Below, in pieces: positions 53,145 to 62,496 of a DNA stretch of 64,000 nt; position 1 is the stretch's first letter, and each line of letters starts with the position of its first letter. Made by a program: the position numbers and the translations under genes. Source of the DNA: Mucilaginibacter agri (GTDB lineage: Bacteria > Bacteroidota > Bacteroidia > Sphingobacteriales > Sphingobacteriaceae). The stretch is from assembly GCF_009928685.1 (NCBI RefSeq), contig NZ_WWEO01000037.1, positions 61,670 to 125,669 of the forward strand, given 5' to 3'. The notes under the pieces are model-generated. The model made no database searches, was not told the origin of the DNA, and saw only the letters and a program-made list of their open reading frames with translations.

Positions 53145-55358
53145 ATGAGCAAAAAGAAACCATCTCCCAAAATGGGTACCGAGGCTGCCATTGATAAACA
53201 ATTAGCTCCTCAACCTGAAAACGATAAAACAGGACAGCTGGCCGCACATACGGCTGATGCCGCCGATGAACAAATGAACACCAATACCGGCCTGCCCATT
53301 AATGACGATCAGAATTCCTTGAAAGCCGGCGACCGGGGGCCAACACTACTGGAAGATTTTATCCTTCGGGAGAAAATTACACACTTCGATCACGAACGGA
53401 TTCCGGAACGGGTTGTTCATGCCCGGGGCTCCGGCGCGCACGGTGTATTTCAGGTATATAAGCCTCTAAGTGAGGTGACTAAAGCCGGGTTTTTGAACGA
53501 TCCGAAACGGGAGACCCCAGTTTTCGTGCGCTTTTCTACCGTGGCTGGATCCCGTGGATCCAGCGATCTGGCACGCGACGTGCGCGGCTTTGCTGTTCGA
53601 TTTTACACCACAGAAGGTAACTTTGATTTGGTAGGGAATAACATGCCGGTGTTTTTTATTCAAGATGCCATTAAATTTCCGGATCTAATCCACGCCGTTA
53701 AGCCCGAGCCGGATAATGAAATTCCGCAGGCCGCATCCGCGCATGATACTTTTTGGGACTTTATTTCCCTGATGCCCGAATCTGCACATATGATCATGTG
53801 GGCAATGAGCGACCGCGCCTTGCCACGGAGTTACCGGATGATGGAAGGCTTTGGGGTGCATACCTTTCGCCTAATCAATGAAGCAGGCAAAGCCAGTTTT
53901 GTTAAATTTCACTGGAAGCCATTATTAGGCGTACACTCGGTTGCCTGGGACGAAGCCCAGAACATTTCGGGCAAAGATCCGGATTTCCACCGCAGGGATC
54001 TTTGGGATGCCATCGAAAGCGGTGCTTTCCCTGAATGGGAACTGGGTTTGCAAATCATCCCCGAGGAAGACGAGTTTAAGTATGAATTTGACCTGCTGGA
54101 TCCTACTAAATTAGTACCCGAAGAATTGGTGCCGGTACAGCGGGTGGGTAAATTAACATTAAACCGTAACCCGGATAATTTCTTTGCAGAAACAGAACAG
54201 ATCGCTTTTCACCTCGGTCATATTGTGCCGGGAATTGATTTCTCGAATGATCCGCTTCTACAGGGACGGTTATTTTCTTACACCGATACACAGTTGACCC
54301 GTCTGGGCGGCCCAAACTTTCAGGAAATTCCTATCAATCGCCCCATCGTACCGGTTTATAATAACCAGCGCGATGGATTTATGCGCCAGACCATCAATAA
54401 AGGGAAAACCAGTTATAGCCCGAATTCACTGGGTAATAATGATCCGCAGCAGGTTAAAGAAGCTGACGGCGGTTTTGTAAGCTACCAGGAGCGGATTGAA
54501 GCCCGCAAACTCCGTCTACGCAATAAAAGTTTCTTCGATCATTTTAGCCAGGCCCGTTTATTTTTCAACAGCCAGTCCGAGCCGGAAAAGAACCACATCA
54601 TCGATGCTTTAACTTTTGAGTTAGGTAAAGTAAAAAACGTCGCCATCCGTGAACGCATGTTGGGTATTTTGGCCCAGATAGATGAAGGGCTTGCTACGCA
54701 AGTAGCGTACGGATTAGGCTTACATCTGCCGCCTGATCTGCCGGCCAATCAAAGTATACCGGCGGACGGAAATCCCGCAGATTACCAGTCGGTACAAGTT
54801 GAAAGTACTTTGGCCAAATCCGCGCCACTAAGCATGGCAAATACGATTAAGGATACCATTAAAAGTCGGAAAGTAGCCATACTTGCCGCTGACGGCGCCA
54901 ACGCTGCATCCGTCAGCGCCATCAAAAGCAAACTAACTGCAGAGGGAGCGCTGGTAGAAATTATTGCGCCACGAGCCGGTTTCCTGATAGCTGAGAATGA
55001 CGAACAAATAGCAGTAGATCAAAGTTTTTTGACCGCTGCCTCCGTTTTATTCGACGCTGTATACGTTGCGGGCGGCACTAATGCCGTTGCCACCCTGGCA
55101 GCCGAAGCCAATGCGATACACTTTTTAAACGAAGCATTTAAGCATTGCAAAGCCATTGCCGCCCACGACGATGCAATGCAGGTACTGGAAGCCAGCTATT
55201 TTAGCAAGAAATTGCCGGCTGATTATAACGAAAATACGGTTTTATCTGAAGGGATCTTTGTTGGAGATGCCAGCGAGAACTTTGCCGCACTATTTGTTAA
55301 AATGATTGCGCAGCACCGTTTTTGGGAAAGGGAAAAACCTCGATTAATCCCAGCTTAA
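53145..55358 (+). CDS. katE: large-subunit haem catalase (HPII type)
   Basis: A 737-residue monofunctional catalase with the longer C-terminal flavodoxin/GATase-like domain of HPII. Distal-side catalytic H92 in 'ERVVHARGSG' and N165 in 'DLVGNNMPVFFIQD'; proximal Tyr in 'RLFSYTDTQLTRLG'. Residues about 600-730 form the extra domain ('KVAILAADGANAASV', 'FDAVYVAGG'). It destroys hydrogen peroxide in the cytoplasm, likely in stationary phase or stress. ATG 53145 is used (start MSKKKPSPK); a longer frame overlaps the DUF892 gene. Confidence 0.94.
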   Translation: MSKKKPSPKMGTEAAIDKQLAPQPENDKTGQLAAHTADAADEQMNTNTGLPINDDQNSLKAGDRGPTLLEDFILREKITHFDHERIPERVVHARGSGAHGVFQVYKPLSEVTKAGFLNDPKRETPVFVRFSTVAGSRGSSDLARDVRGFAVRFYTTEGNFDLVGNNMPVFFIQDAIKFPDLIHAVKPEPDNEIPQAASAHDTFWDFISLMPESAHMIMWAMSDRALPRSYRMMEGFGVHTFRLINEAGKASFVKFHWKPLLGVHSVAWDEAQNISGKDPDFHRRDLWDAIESGAFPEWELGLQIIPEEDEFKYEFDLLDPTKLVPEELVPVQRVGKLTLNRNPDNFFAETEQIAFHLGHIVPGIDFSNDPLLQGRLFSYTDTQLTRLGGPNFQEIPINRPIVPVYNNQRDGFMRQTINKGKTSYSPNSLGNNDPQQVKEADGGFVSYQERIEARKLRLRNKSFFDHFSQARLFFNSQSEPEKNHIIDALTFELGKVKNVAIRERMLGILAQIDEGLATQVAYGLGLHLPPDLPANQSIPADGNPADYQSVQVESTLAKSAPLSMANTIKDTIKSRKVAILAADGANAASVSAIKSKLTAEGALVEIIAPRAGFLIAENDEQIAVDQSFLTAASVLFDAVYVAGGTNAVATLAAEANAIHFLNEAFKHCKAIAAHDDAMQVLEASYFSKKLPADYNENTVLSEGIFVGDASENFAALFVKMIAQHRFWEREKPRLIPA

Positions 55359-55370
55359 CTTGACACATAT

Positions 55371-55404
55371 GGCCTCCGGATTTTATCCGGAGGCTTTACT
55401 TTTT
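55371..55404 (+). terminator. Rho-independent terminator after katE
   Basis: GCCTCCGGA / TCCGGAGGC perfect 9-bp stem with a TTTTA loop and a T-rich tail (TTTACTTTTT). It lies just before the ankyrin gene and may attenuate transcription into it. Confidence 0.85.
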
Positions 55405-55410
55405 ACATTT

Positions 55411-55890
55411 ATGGATAAACAGATAATACCCATTATTAACGCCGCCCGTAGCGGTGACGTAACCTTATTACAGTCACTGGTTACTTCCGAAACAAATATT
55501 AATAGCAACGACGAGAAAGGCTATACACCACTTATAATTGCTTGTTACAACAATCAGCTCGGAGCGGCAAATTGGCTCATCGATCATGGTGCTAATGTTA
55601 ATGCAACAGATTTTGGCGGTAATACGGCCCTGATGGGCGCTTGTTTTAAGGGCCACGAGGATATTGTAGAATTATTGATCGCCAATGGCGCAGACCTAAA
55701 TAGGCAACACGGCAACGGTGGCACCGCCCTGATGTTCGCTGCGATATTTGGACGACACGATATCCTTAGCATCTTACTTAAACATGGTGCCGACAAAACG
55801 CTTCTGGATAGTAGAGGGCTTTCTGTTTTTGACCTCGTTGTGCAACAAGGTAACGAAGTTGCTCTGGAAATACTTGAATGTTATGTTTAG
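55411..55890 (+). CDS. ankyrin-repeat protein next to the catalase
   Basis: A 159-residue protein with about four ankyrin repeats ('GYTPLIIACYNNQLGAANWLI', 'GNTALMGACFKGHEDIVELLI', 'GGTALMFAAIFGRHDILSILL'). No signal peptide. ATG 55411 is chosen over an upstream frame that would start inside the hairpin. In Pseudomonas aeruginosa an ankyrin protein (AnkB) encoded behind a catalase gene (katB) supports full catalase activity, so a similar role is plausible here. Confidence 0.88.
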   Translation: MDKQIIPIINAARSGDVTLLQSLVTSETNINSNDEKGYTPLIIACYNNQLGAANWLIDHGANVNATDFGGNTALMGACFKGHEDIVELLIANGADLNRQHGNGGTALMFAAIFGRHDILSILLKHGADKTLLDSRGLSVFDLVVQQGNEVALEILECYV

Positions 55891-56047
55891 CTAACCCGCC
55901 GTTGTTTGCAAATAATCGTTAGGGTGGTGAATGCTGTAGCTTAGCTTATGGACGACAGGCGCCGGTGTGTAAAGTTAAACATCAGTCTCAAGATGCGCTG
56001 AGTGATTCGTTGCCATTTGACGATGAGTGATTTCTAAAATGTATATT

Positions 56048-57340
56048 TTAATCAATTTTATGCGGGGTAATTCGTTTGAGAATATAAGAAAGCAAAAACG
56101 AGAAGAATACATAGGCCACAAATATAAAATAACCTGGTTGTAACGAAGTGCCGTTGGTCGTCACGACAATGAGTGAACTCGTATGCATGTTCAAATTAGA
56201 CAATTGGCTTTTGAGAATGCCATTTAAACCGATATAGGTCATCAACATGCCTACGATCATCACGTCAGCCATGTCCCATTTATGCAGTTCAAACGTCAGA
56301 TAACGAACTACCGGGTGGTCCGCAATTTTTTTAGGGCTCAAAATGTGTATGCCTTTGGCAACCAGTCTTAATAAGGGCAGGATGAGTACGAACAGGCAGA
56401 TCAGTATGCCGACAACTATTGCGTCCGGTTTAGACTGACCAATTAATGTTTCCACGATCCCCAGAATGCTTTTGCTTTGATAAAATAAGACCTGGTTTTG
56501 AAACTGGACCTTTTCGCCCAATAATAATAAGTCCAATGACTGTATACGGGCATCAACTTCAACAACAGGAACCAGGCTGCCTACGGCCAGTAATACGAAT
56601 GCAAAAATTAAAGCAAATACAAATAAAACGGTTTGTAAATGCACCTGCTTTCGTAGTCCCCACCATAGGAGCAGCGCTGCCAGAACGCAACCTAGCAATG
56701 CGCCGACAAATTTATTTTTGGCCTTTTCAATAAGCATTAACCGCTCTTTAATGCGCTGGTTAAACGTTAGCGGATCGGCTACCTGATATTTTTTATACAC
56801 ATACCTGGTAACCTCGTAATTGGATACGCTGGTGCTGTCATAGATTTGCCTGGTCAATTGGCCAATCTTGCTTCCCGCGATATTTTTAAGGCGCTGCTCA
56901 CTCTCGGGGCTACCAACTTTTGCCACCAGGGTTTTGGCAAATGGTTTCACCAGTGTCTGGGCCTCCGCAGAATCTACCAGGGCATTAAAGGCCAGCTTTT
57001 TCAATTTGCCACCCAAACTTTTTTGAGGCTTATTAATTTCGGCCACGGTTTGGGCAATTAAGCCGTGCATTTCTTTTTCGACGGCTATTCTTAACTGCTT
57101 CCGTTGCTCCGGTGTAATATGGTAATCCTCCACCTGGTGACCAAGAACTTCACTAAGCCTGTCGCGCCATTGATCAATAGAAAACAAGCCGAAGGTGACG
57201 CTGTTGGACAGGCTATAATCTTCTTTGACGTCCTCCCGTTCAGCGGAAAGCGCGGCAAGCCGGTAACCCGAAAATACAGCCCCGGCCAGCAATGCGCTCA
57301 GCCCTGTGATCAGCAATATATTGTAAACCGTGTACTTCAT
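56048..57340 (-). CDS. PqiA-like paraquat-inducible membrane protein (second of pair)
   Basis: A 430-residue membrane protein. One N-terminal segment (about 6-26), a long periplasmic-type helical region (35-215) with 'GYRLAALSAERED', and a C-terminal PqiA-like domain with four segments: 'FVGALLGCVLAALLLWWGL', 'FVLLAVGSL', 'ICLFVLILPLLRLVA' and 'HKWDMADVMIVGMLMTYIGL'. PqiA-type proteins help with lipid transport and envelope stress. It follows its paralogue, with no base between stop and start, so it is a tandem duplicate. Confidence 0.8.
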   Translation of the reverse strand: MKYTVYNILLITGLSALLAGAVFSGYRLAALSAEREDVKEDYSLSNSVTFGLFSIDQWRDRLSEVLGHQVEDYHITPEQRKQLRIAVEKEMHGLIAQTVAEINKPQKSLGGKLKKLAFNALVDSAEAQTLVKPFAKTLVAKVGSPESEQRLKNIAGSKIGQLTRQIYDSTSVSNYEVTRYVYKKYQVADPLTFNQRIKERLMLIEKAKNKFVGALLGCVLAALLLWWGLRKQVHLQTVLFVFALIFAFVLLAVGSLVPVVEVDARIQSLDLLLLGEKVQFQNQVLFYQSKSILGIVETLIGQSKPDAIVVGILICLFVLILPLLRLVAKGIHILSPKKIADHPVVRYLTFELHKWDMADVMIVGMLMTYIGLNGILKSQLSNLNMHTSSLIVVTTNGTSLQPGYFIFVAYVFFSFLLSYILKRITPHKID

Positions 57341-58528
57341 TTAATGCGCGTCATAGGGTGTGATGTACTTCAAAATGGTAGATAGAATCAGTCCATACAG
57401 CACAAAGCTGATAAAGATGATGTAACCTGGTTGTAAAGCGGTGTTATTGGTGGTGATCAGGGTAAGTGTTTCACTGTGTAAGTTTAACATGGCTAACTGG
57501 CTATCTAGTAATCCGTTCAGGCCGATGTAGGTCATCAGTATAGCGATGACGATCACATCGGCCATACTCCATTTCCCCGACTGGAAAGCGAAATATTTAA
57601 CGACCCTGTTTTCAGCAATCCGGCGTTTACTCAGCAAATGGATCCCGGTAGAACTTAACTTCATGATCGGGAAAAGTATACTAAAGCATAATATCAAAAT
57701 ACCTACACCGATAGAATCTGCCGCAGGTTGTTTCATCAGCACCTCAACAACTCCCAGGATACTTTTACTTTCATAAAAAAGCACCTGTTCTTTAAAAACC
57801 ACATGTTGCCCCAACAAAACAAAATCCAGCGTTTTGATGCGGCAGTCCACTTCGATCATGGATGCGCTCAGGCCTACCCATAGGAGGATAAAAGCAAATA
57901 ATAAGGAAAGTATGAAAAGCGTTCCGTGTAACTCGACCCGCTTACGCAAGGCCCACCACAAGGCTAACACGGCCAAAATACAACCCAGCATACCGAAACA
58001 ATAATGGTACATATCAACGCGTATGTCCTGCAGCAATTTGTCCAGTTTAGTATTGAGTTCTTCTGTTGATCTAACGCCGTACTTATGGTACATCGCATTA
58101 AACAACCTATGATTGGCCTGAAGCGTGCTATCCATAATATCGGTATGCTGCAGATCGTTAAATTTACTCATGGCCAGGTTGCTTAACTGCGCCTTTTCAT
58201 GGGGATTATCTACTTTGGCAATAATAGAACGGGCAAATCCGGGCACCTGTGCACGGATCTTATCCGTTTTTACAAACGTTTTAATAGCCAATTTTCGGAT
58301 CTTACCGGAAAAGCTTTGCGGCTTTTGATTAACCATCGCTTCCGCCTTATCGATTAACGCATTGAGCACTTGTTCCACTTCAACTTGTAATTGCCGTTTT
58401 TGCCGGGGGGTAAGTTTGAAGTGGCGAACCTGTTGGTTAACGATACCGGATACCTGGCTTCGCCAGTTTTCTATCGAAAGAAGCCCGAAGGATATATTAT
58501 TAATATTAGAGTGGTCCGCTTTGATCAT
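57341..58528 (-). CDS. PqiA-like membrane protein (first of pair), N-terminus split
   Basis: A 395-residue paralogue of the protein at 56048. The shared part starts with 'NISFGLLSIENWRSQ' and goes on through the four segments, ending in 'FQSGKWSMADVIVIAILMTYIGL'. It lacks the first membrane segment. That segment is found in the 41-codon frame 58525-58650, whose TGA overlaps this ATG (ATGA). The two together align without gap to the single protein, so the gene was once one and is now two coupled parts. Confidence 0.8.
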   Translation of the reverse strand: MIKADHSNINNISFGLLSIENWRSQVSGIVNQQVRHFKLTPRQKRQLQVEVEQVLNALIDKAEAMVNQKPQSFSGKIRKLAIKTFVKTDKIRAQVPGFARSIIAKVDNPHEKAQLSNLAMSKFNDLQHTDIMDSTLQANHRLFNAMYHKYGVRSTEELNTKLDKLLQDIRVDMYHYCFGMLGCILAVLALWWALRKRVELHGTLFILSLLFAFILLWVGLSASMIEVDCRIKTLDFVLLGQHVVFKEQVLFYESKSILGVVEVLMKQPAADSIGVGILILCFSILFPIMKLSSTGIHLLSKRRIAENRVVKYFAFQSGKWSMADVIVIAILMTYIGLNGLLDSQLAMLNLHSETLTLITTNNTALQPGYIIFISFVLYGLILSTILKYITPYDAH

Positions 58529-58650
58529 TCCTGTCGGGCAGAAAGTTCACGCAGGCGATAACCGAAATAACCTTCGCAAGCCAGCAATAAAGCCAAACCC
58601 AGAATAAGCCGCAGTTTCAGGACCAGAAATTTTTGATGATTTGTTTTCAA
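58525..58650 (-). CDS. 41-residue membrane peptide, split N-terminus of PqiA-like gene
   Basis: From TTG 58650 (the only usable start) to TGA 58525, the peptide carries one membrane segment 'LRLILGLALLLACEGYFGY' and ends 'RLRELSARQE', matching 'SGYRLAALSAERE' of the paralogue. Its stop overlaps the start of the main gene. It may be translated with reinitiation, or a one-base change may have split a working gene. Confidence 0.55.
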   Translation of the reverse strand: MKTNHQKFLVLKLRLILGLALLLACEGYFGYRLRELSARQE

Positions 58651-58804
58651 TTATTGGATTTCAGCGGTATATGAAAAACGGTTTTCATGCTAGAATTGTT
58701 TGGCATAGGCGGACGACAAGTGTATTTTACTTATCACCAGAGCAGTTTAAATGCTAATCACCTAAATAAAAGTACAGCGCAGTTGTTTTTGATGAAGGAC
58801 CGCG

Positions 58805-59923
58805 TCAGGCAGCCGCCGGCTTCTTTTTTACACTTAGTTTTTTCGCCAAACGGTTTTGCTTGGGCTCCTCATCGCCCAGGATAATGCCCCACGACTTCAA
58901 ACTATCCACCCGGTCAAATATGATCTTCAAAACCGCAATCACCGGAATAGATAAAAACATGCCGGGTATGCCCCAGACCATTTCTCCAATAATTACACCT
59001 AATACCGTGATCAATGCGTTAATCCGAACTTTTGATCCTACAACCAACGGCAACAAGATATTACTGTCCAGAAGATGAGTGATCACCAGCGTGACCATGA
59101 CGTAAATAACCGTGGCTTGATCCGGTGATGTGGCAAGCGTAACAGCCGAGCTCACGATCAGCGCCGTGAAAATCCCGATATAGGGGATGATATTAAATAA
59201 GCCGGTAATCAAACCTAGGAGGATTGCATATTTAACGCCTAACAACATAAAAGTTACGCTCACAACCACCGCTATAATAGCCATTTCAATGAGCAGGCCT
59301 ATGATGTACTTCCGAATGATCTGTTGAACATTTTCAATAATGTCGTGAACAACTGTTTTATTGTCCTCTTCAAATACTGATTCCAAAAAGCGCATGATTA
59401 ATTTACGGTATAATAAAAAGAAGAAGGTGTAAATAAAGGTAAAAACCAAAAATAACAGGATACCGGAAAGCGATAGGAGTGTGGCACCAACAACAGCACT
59501 ACCTGAAGCCACCACCTTGTTGGTCGTGTTGGCGACAAATGTCATCTGTTTGTGTTTGGTGACATGGAAGCTGGAGCGTATCCAATCCATAATTCCGTCC
59601 TGTGTCTTATGTAACTGGTCCTGAAACTGTGGCCAGTCGCTAGCCAGGCCGGATATCTGCGAACCAATTATGTAAAGGAGTCCACCTATGCAGGCAAGCA
59701 TGGAAATCACCGCCAGCATGGACGCTGCGCTACGAGGTAATCGTAATCTACTTTCCAGGAATGCGGCGACTGGCAATAAAAGAATGGAGAACAGACAGGA
59801 AAATATTAAAGGTGACAGGATCTCCTTGGCGATGATCACAATATAAACTAAGGAAATGAGGCTGAATAAAACTGCTGCCAGTTTAAGATAAAATGGCAAA
59901 CCTTTGAATTGTTTAATATCCAT
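58805..59923 (-). CDS. AI-2E family transporter (PerM-type)
   Basis: A 372-residue inner-membrane protein with about seven or eight segments. The family signature is in the second half: 'LLGLITGLFNIIPYIGIFTALIVSSAV', 'LVVGSKVRINALITVLGVIIGEMVWG'. These proteins export small molecules; autoinducer export is proven only for a few, sodium/proton exchange for others. Only five bases separate its start (59923) from the stop of the upstream lipoprotein gene. A helix-breaking polar C-terminus with Lys clusters ends it. Confidence 0.88.
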   Translation of the reverse strand: MDIKQFKGLPFYLKLAAVLFSLISLVYIVIIAKEILSPLIFSCLFSILLLPVAAFLESRLRLPRSAASMLAVISMLACIGGLLYIIGSQISGLASDWPQFQDQLHKTQDGIMDWIRSSFHVTKHKQMTFVANTTNKVVASGSAVVGATLLSLSGILLFLVFTFIYTFFFLLYRKLIMRFLESVFEEDNKTVVHDIIENVQQIIRKYIIGLLIEMAIIAVVVSVTFMLLGVKYAILLGLITGLFNIIPYIGIFTALIVSSAVTLATSPDQATVIYVMVTLVITHLLDSNILLPLVVGSKVRINALITVLGVIIGEMVWGIPGMFLSIPVIAVLKIIFDRVDSLKSWGIILGDEEPKQNRLAKKLSVKKKPAAA

Positions 59924-59928
59924 TTTGA

Positions 59929-60102
59929 TTATTGGCTTTTACCGCGCATTAGCGAGATGATCCAGATGATAAGTGCTACTACAACGACTACCGCGAGCAC
60001 GCCGACTGCTGCGCCTGCTTTAAAGATTCCACCAATGACAGCGCAGCTGTTCAGCGAAATTATCAGGCAAAACGTGAGGATGGATACGTAAATTTTTTTC
60101 AT
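59929..60102 (-). CDS. small lipoprotein with a transmembrane tail, 57 aa
   Basis: A 57-residue protein. Signal with lipobox 'SLNSC' (Cys at about 20) then 'AVIGGIFKAGAAVGVLAVVVVVALIIWIISLM', a second hydrophobic segment, and a short basic end. The longer frame upstream is not used since it runs into poor sequence; ATG 60102 begins MKKIYVS. Similar small lipoproteins are widespread in Bacteroidota. Located next to the AI-2E-type gene and read in the same direction. Confidence 0.7.
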   Translation of the reverse strand: MKKIYVSILTFCLIISLNSCAVIGGIFKAGAAVGVLAVVVVVALIIWIISLMRGKSQ

Positions 60103-60352
60103 TTGATTATATTTAGCAGTAATGATAGGACACAAACATTGGTATTGGGAACTTTGTTTCGAACAATCACTACCGGGCCGGCAGCATTCCCGAAAGGACA
60201 ATACAACCACTCTCTAAAAACTTTCTTTTAATCGTGGCTAAAAAGCGCATTCTTATTCAAGGAGTTATTGTTTAATTTGTTTCCGATTTACCAATATTTA
60301 TTTCAGCTAATTTATTTGTAAAGTTGTACGATATTTTAGTAAGTCACCTTAT

Positions 60353-60585
60353 CACCTGCTGCTACGGGCGGCGTACAGCCGGATCTTAACTTGAAAAATG
60401 CTGGCGACAATTTTGATAAATTGTATGTGCGCAATATGGTTGGCGGTCATAAAAACACGGTCGAGGCGTTTCTCAACTATGCGGTGAATGGAAAAGATCC
60501 GACGGTGAAAGCCTGGGCACAGCATATGCTACCTACGCTAAAGCATCACCTGGACGAAATCAAATCAATTAGTAAACAACTTTAA
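60353..60585 (+). pseudogene. DUF4142 gene, 5' truncated
   Basis: The frame 'SPAATGGVQPDLNLKNAGDNFDKLYVRNMVGGHKNTVEAF' to 'MLPTLKHHLDEIKSISKQL' is the last half of a DUF4142 protein and is closest to the C-terminus of the intact protein at 38065-38568. The first half and the signal peptide are absent. A TTG at 60391 could start a 64-residue protein, but this is probably dead. Confidence 0.75.
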
Positions 60586-60590
60586 AGACA

Positions 60591-60830
60591 ATGGCTGAGC
60601 GAGAAAATGCAAATGAAATCCGGGGAAGGGAAAGCCCTGGCAGTAACCGCGGAAATGAGGGGTTTAATGAAGATTTTGCAGGTACTGATCCGCAAATAGA
60701 AAGCGAGATACGGTCTGAATATATGGACGATGCTACCAGTGAACTAACTGCGAAAATTGAAATAAAGCATGCCAACCGCCACCTTCATAAAGGGGAGGAT
60801 GATGCCAGGTTTAAGGACCGTGACGAATGA
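60591..60830 (+). CDS. small acidic protein, 79 aa
   Basis: A 79-residue hydrophilic protein, MAERENANEIRG..., rich in Glu, Asp and Arg with no membrane segment; probably partly disordered. No family recognised. It starts 5 bases after the DUF4142 remnant. Its composition and clean start are those of a small stress protein. Confidence 0.5.
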   Translation: MAERENANEIRGRESPGSNRGNEGFNEDFAGTDPQIESEIRSEYMDDATSELTAKIEIKHANRHLHKGEDDARFKDRDE

Positions 60831-60850
60831 AAATTAAAACTGACACCACT

Positions 60851-61102
60851 ATGAAAGCAATACGAATTCACGAATTCGGCAGCTACGACGTACCGGAGCT
60901 GGATGAAATTGACATTCCAAAACAGACAGCCGATGAAGTGCTGATCAAAGTTTACGCAAGTGCTGTTATCCAGTAGATCATAAACTATTTGCAGGAGAAG
61001 CACAGGAAAAATTCCCGACTAAATTCCCGTTAACTATTGGAGGGGACGTATCGGGCTTAGTTGAACAGGTAGGTAACCAGGTATCCAATTTCAGTGTTGG
61101 CA
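60851..61102 (+). pseudogene. MDR/quinone oxidoreductase, truncated and frameshifted
   Basis: Starts MKAIRIHEFGSYDVPELDEI at 60851 like a medium-chain NADP oxidoreductase. A missing A near 60969 turns the usual 'ASAVNPVDHKLF' into a frameshift and TAG (60974-60976); the other frame continues 'FPTKFPLTIGGDVSGLVE'. Similarity ends at about 61102, so only the N-terminal quarter is left. Confidence 0.75.
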
Positions 61103-61280
61103 AGATAGATTTTCTGTTTTCTCTAACCAGTTTTTTGTTAATAGTTCATTATCCAAAATACAAGACAGTCTGCCCAAAAAACGGTCCATACCCTGCAACG
61201 TCAATAGTACTTTAAACCTTCACCATTTGATTTTTCGGAATGGCATGAAATTAGGTGATTATAGGATAATGAACATAATT

Positions 61281-61391
61281 ATGGAAGGTCAAAACTTACA
61301 CACCCTCGTTCTATTGAAGGCAATAGATTTGGAATTAAAAAGATTGTTACTTGCAGAATTGGAAATTATTCATTCAAAAAGCGTAGCATGA
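61281..61391 (+). CDS. 36-residue Leu-rich peptide
   Basis: MEGQNLHTLVLLKAIDLEL..., a short frame with a heptad-like Leu pattern. It ends 3 bases before the ATG of the 103-residue gene at 61395, so the two may be co-translated. No family recognised. Confidence 0.35.
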   Translation: MEGQNLHTLVLLKAIDLELKRLLLAELEIIHSKSVA

Positions 61392-61394
61392 ATT

Positions 61395-61706
61395 ATGAAA
61401 GCATTTAAAGCAAACGCATCGGTCATATTTACAGATGCCACTGGCTGTCGGGTAGACACTTTTGTGATTTTTGATTCAGACCCGTATACTGGCCTTACCC
61501 ATATTAATCACGAAAACTTGAAAGTGCATGCTGACAGGTTGGAACTGCATAAAAATTCCGCATGTGAACATCATATGCCACTTCAAGATGCTTTCAGTTT
61601 TGAAATGATCAGAAAGCTTCGTGATAAATATGCTGCTGTTGATAAAACTAAAAAATCAACGTTTAGTAAAATTTCGGAATTACAGGTATTTTCGCAAGCG
61701 TCCTAG
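61395..61706 (+). CDS. hypothetical protein, 103 aa
   Basis: A 103-residue soluble protein with a beta-rich first half ('ASVIFTDATGCRVDTFVIFDSD') and a helical second half. No recognised family. It follows a 36-residue peptide by three bases. Codon use and balance look normal. Confidence 0.5.
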   Translation: MKAFKANASVIFTDATGCRVDTFVIFDSDPYTGLTHINHENLKVHADRLELHKNSACEHHMPLQDAFSFEMIRKLRDKYAAVDKTKKSTFSKISELQVFSQAS

Positions 61707-62151
61707 GATTTACATAACTGTTAGTTCAGAGAAAATCAGCAAATATTATTCCATGCCGTGCAAATTGACGTACTTTTTTAGCCTTTTGTGCTCAACGGGG
61801 CTATTCAACCACTGCAATTTATCCCTCAGTGAAGTGCGACGGAAGGATACATTTGACTACGTTCCAATAGAGTACTGGCTTCTTAGGAGCCGAGATATTG
61901 AAATTAATAACCTGATTACGTTGTTGTAAAAGAAGATCCAGATTTGACCTAAATGATTACCGGTCGAGGTTCAAGTAGGTGCTAAAATCCTAAAATACCA
62001 AAATTCGTTGTCATGAAAAGCACAATGCTTTGAATCAGGTTAAGTTAATTGATGCCCCAGGTACAAAATCACTCAAACAACTTCTATCATTAGCTTAACT
62101 TGGTATTAATTAGGTTTGTACAAGCTTTAATTATGCTCATGCCCTAATCAT
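61707..62151. other. 445-base gap with no supported gene
   Basis: A plus-strand frame of 102 codons at 61621-61929 overlaps the end of the 103-residue gene and has no good start or family, so it is not accepted. Nothing else was seen. Confidence 0.4.
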
Positions 62152-62496
62152 TCATTGAATAACAATCAACCGTTGGCAGGTTCTTTTATTGGTATTTGCA
62201 GCCCGGCAGCAAATGTGGGAAGATAGGTCAATATTTATGCCCATCATAACAGTATTATTCATTAGCATCAAGTTCGTGATAAAAGCTGAAATCAGGAGCG
62301 TTAAGGACGACGAAAGCTGAAAACGGACATATTCCCAATCCGGCTTTGCCGTATTCTTGATAGCCTGCAGTTCCATTTTTAATAATTGAATTTTTGCCGT
62401 CTTGCTCGCATGTGCTGAATTTACTGGAAAGTTCATTGGCTCAACAGGCAACGCGGCCTTCATCGCCTCTTCTATATATCCAACAATTTTATCCAT
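62152..62496 (-). CDS. hypothetical protein, 114 aa
   Basis: A 114-residue frame starting MDKIVGYIEEAM with a helical, Ala- and Lys-rich first half ('TAKIQLLKMELQAIKNTAKP') and a hydrophobic stretch (about 68-85). No family recognised. The last 20 residues are odd (Cys-Cys-Arg, Arg-rich), which may mean the true end was lost. Moderately supported by the N-terminal half only. Confidence 0.4.
   Translation of the reverse strand: MDKIVGYIEEAMKAALPVEPMNFPVNSAHASKTAKIQLLKMELQAIKNTAKPDWEYVRFQLSSSLTLLISAFITNLMLMNNTVMMGINIDLSSHICCRAANTNKRTCQRLIVIQ

Noticed and set aside
61621..61929. 102-codon plus-strand frame
   Set aside because: Overlaps the end of a better-supported gene, has no good start and no family.
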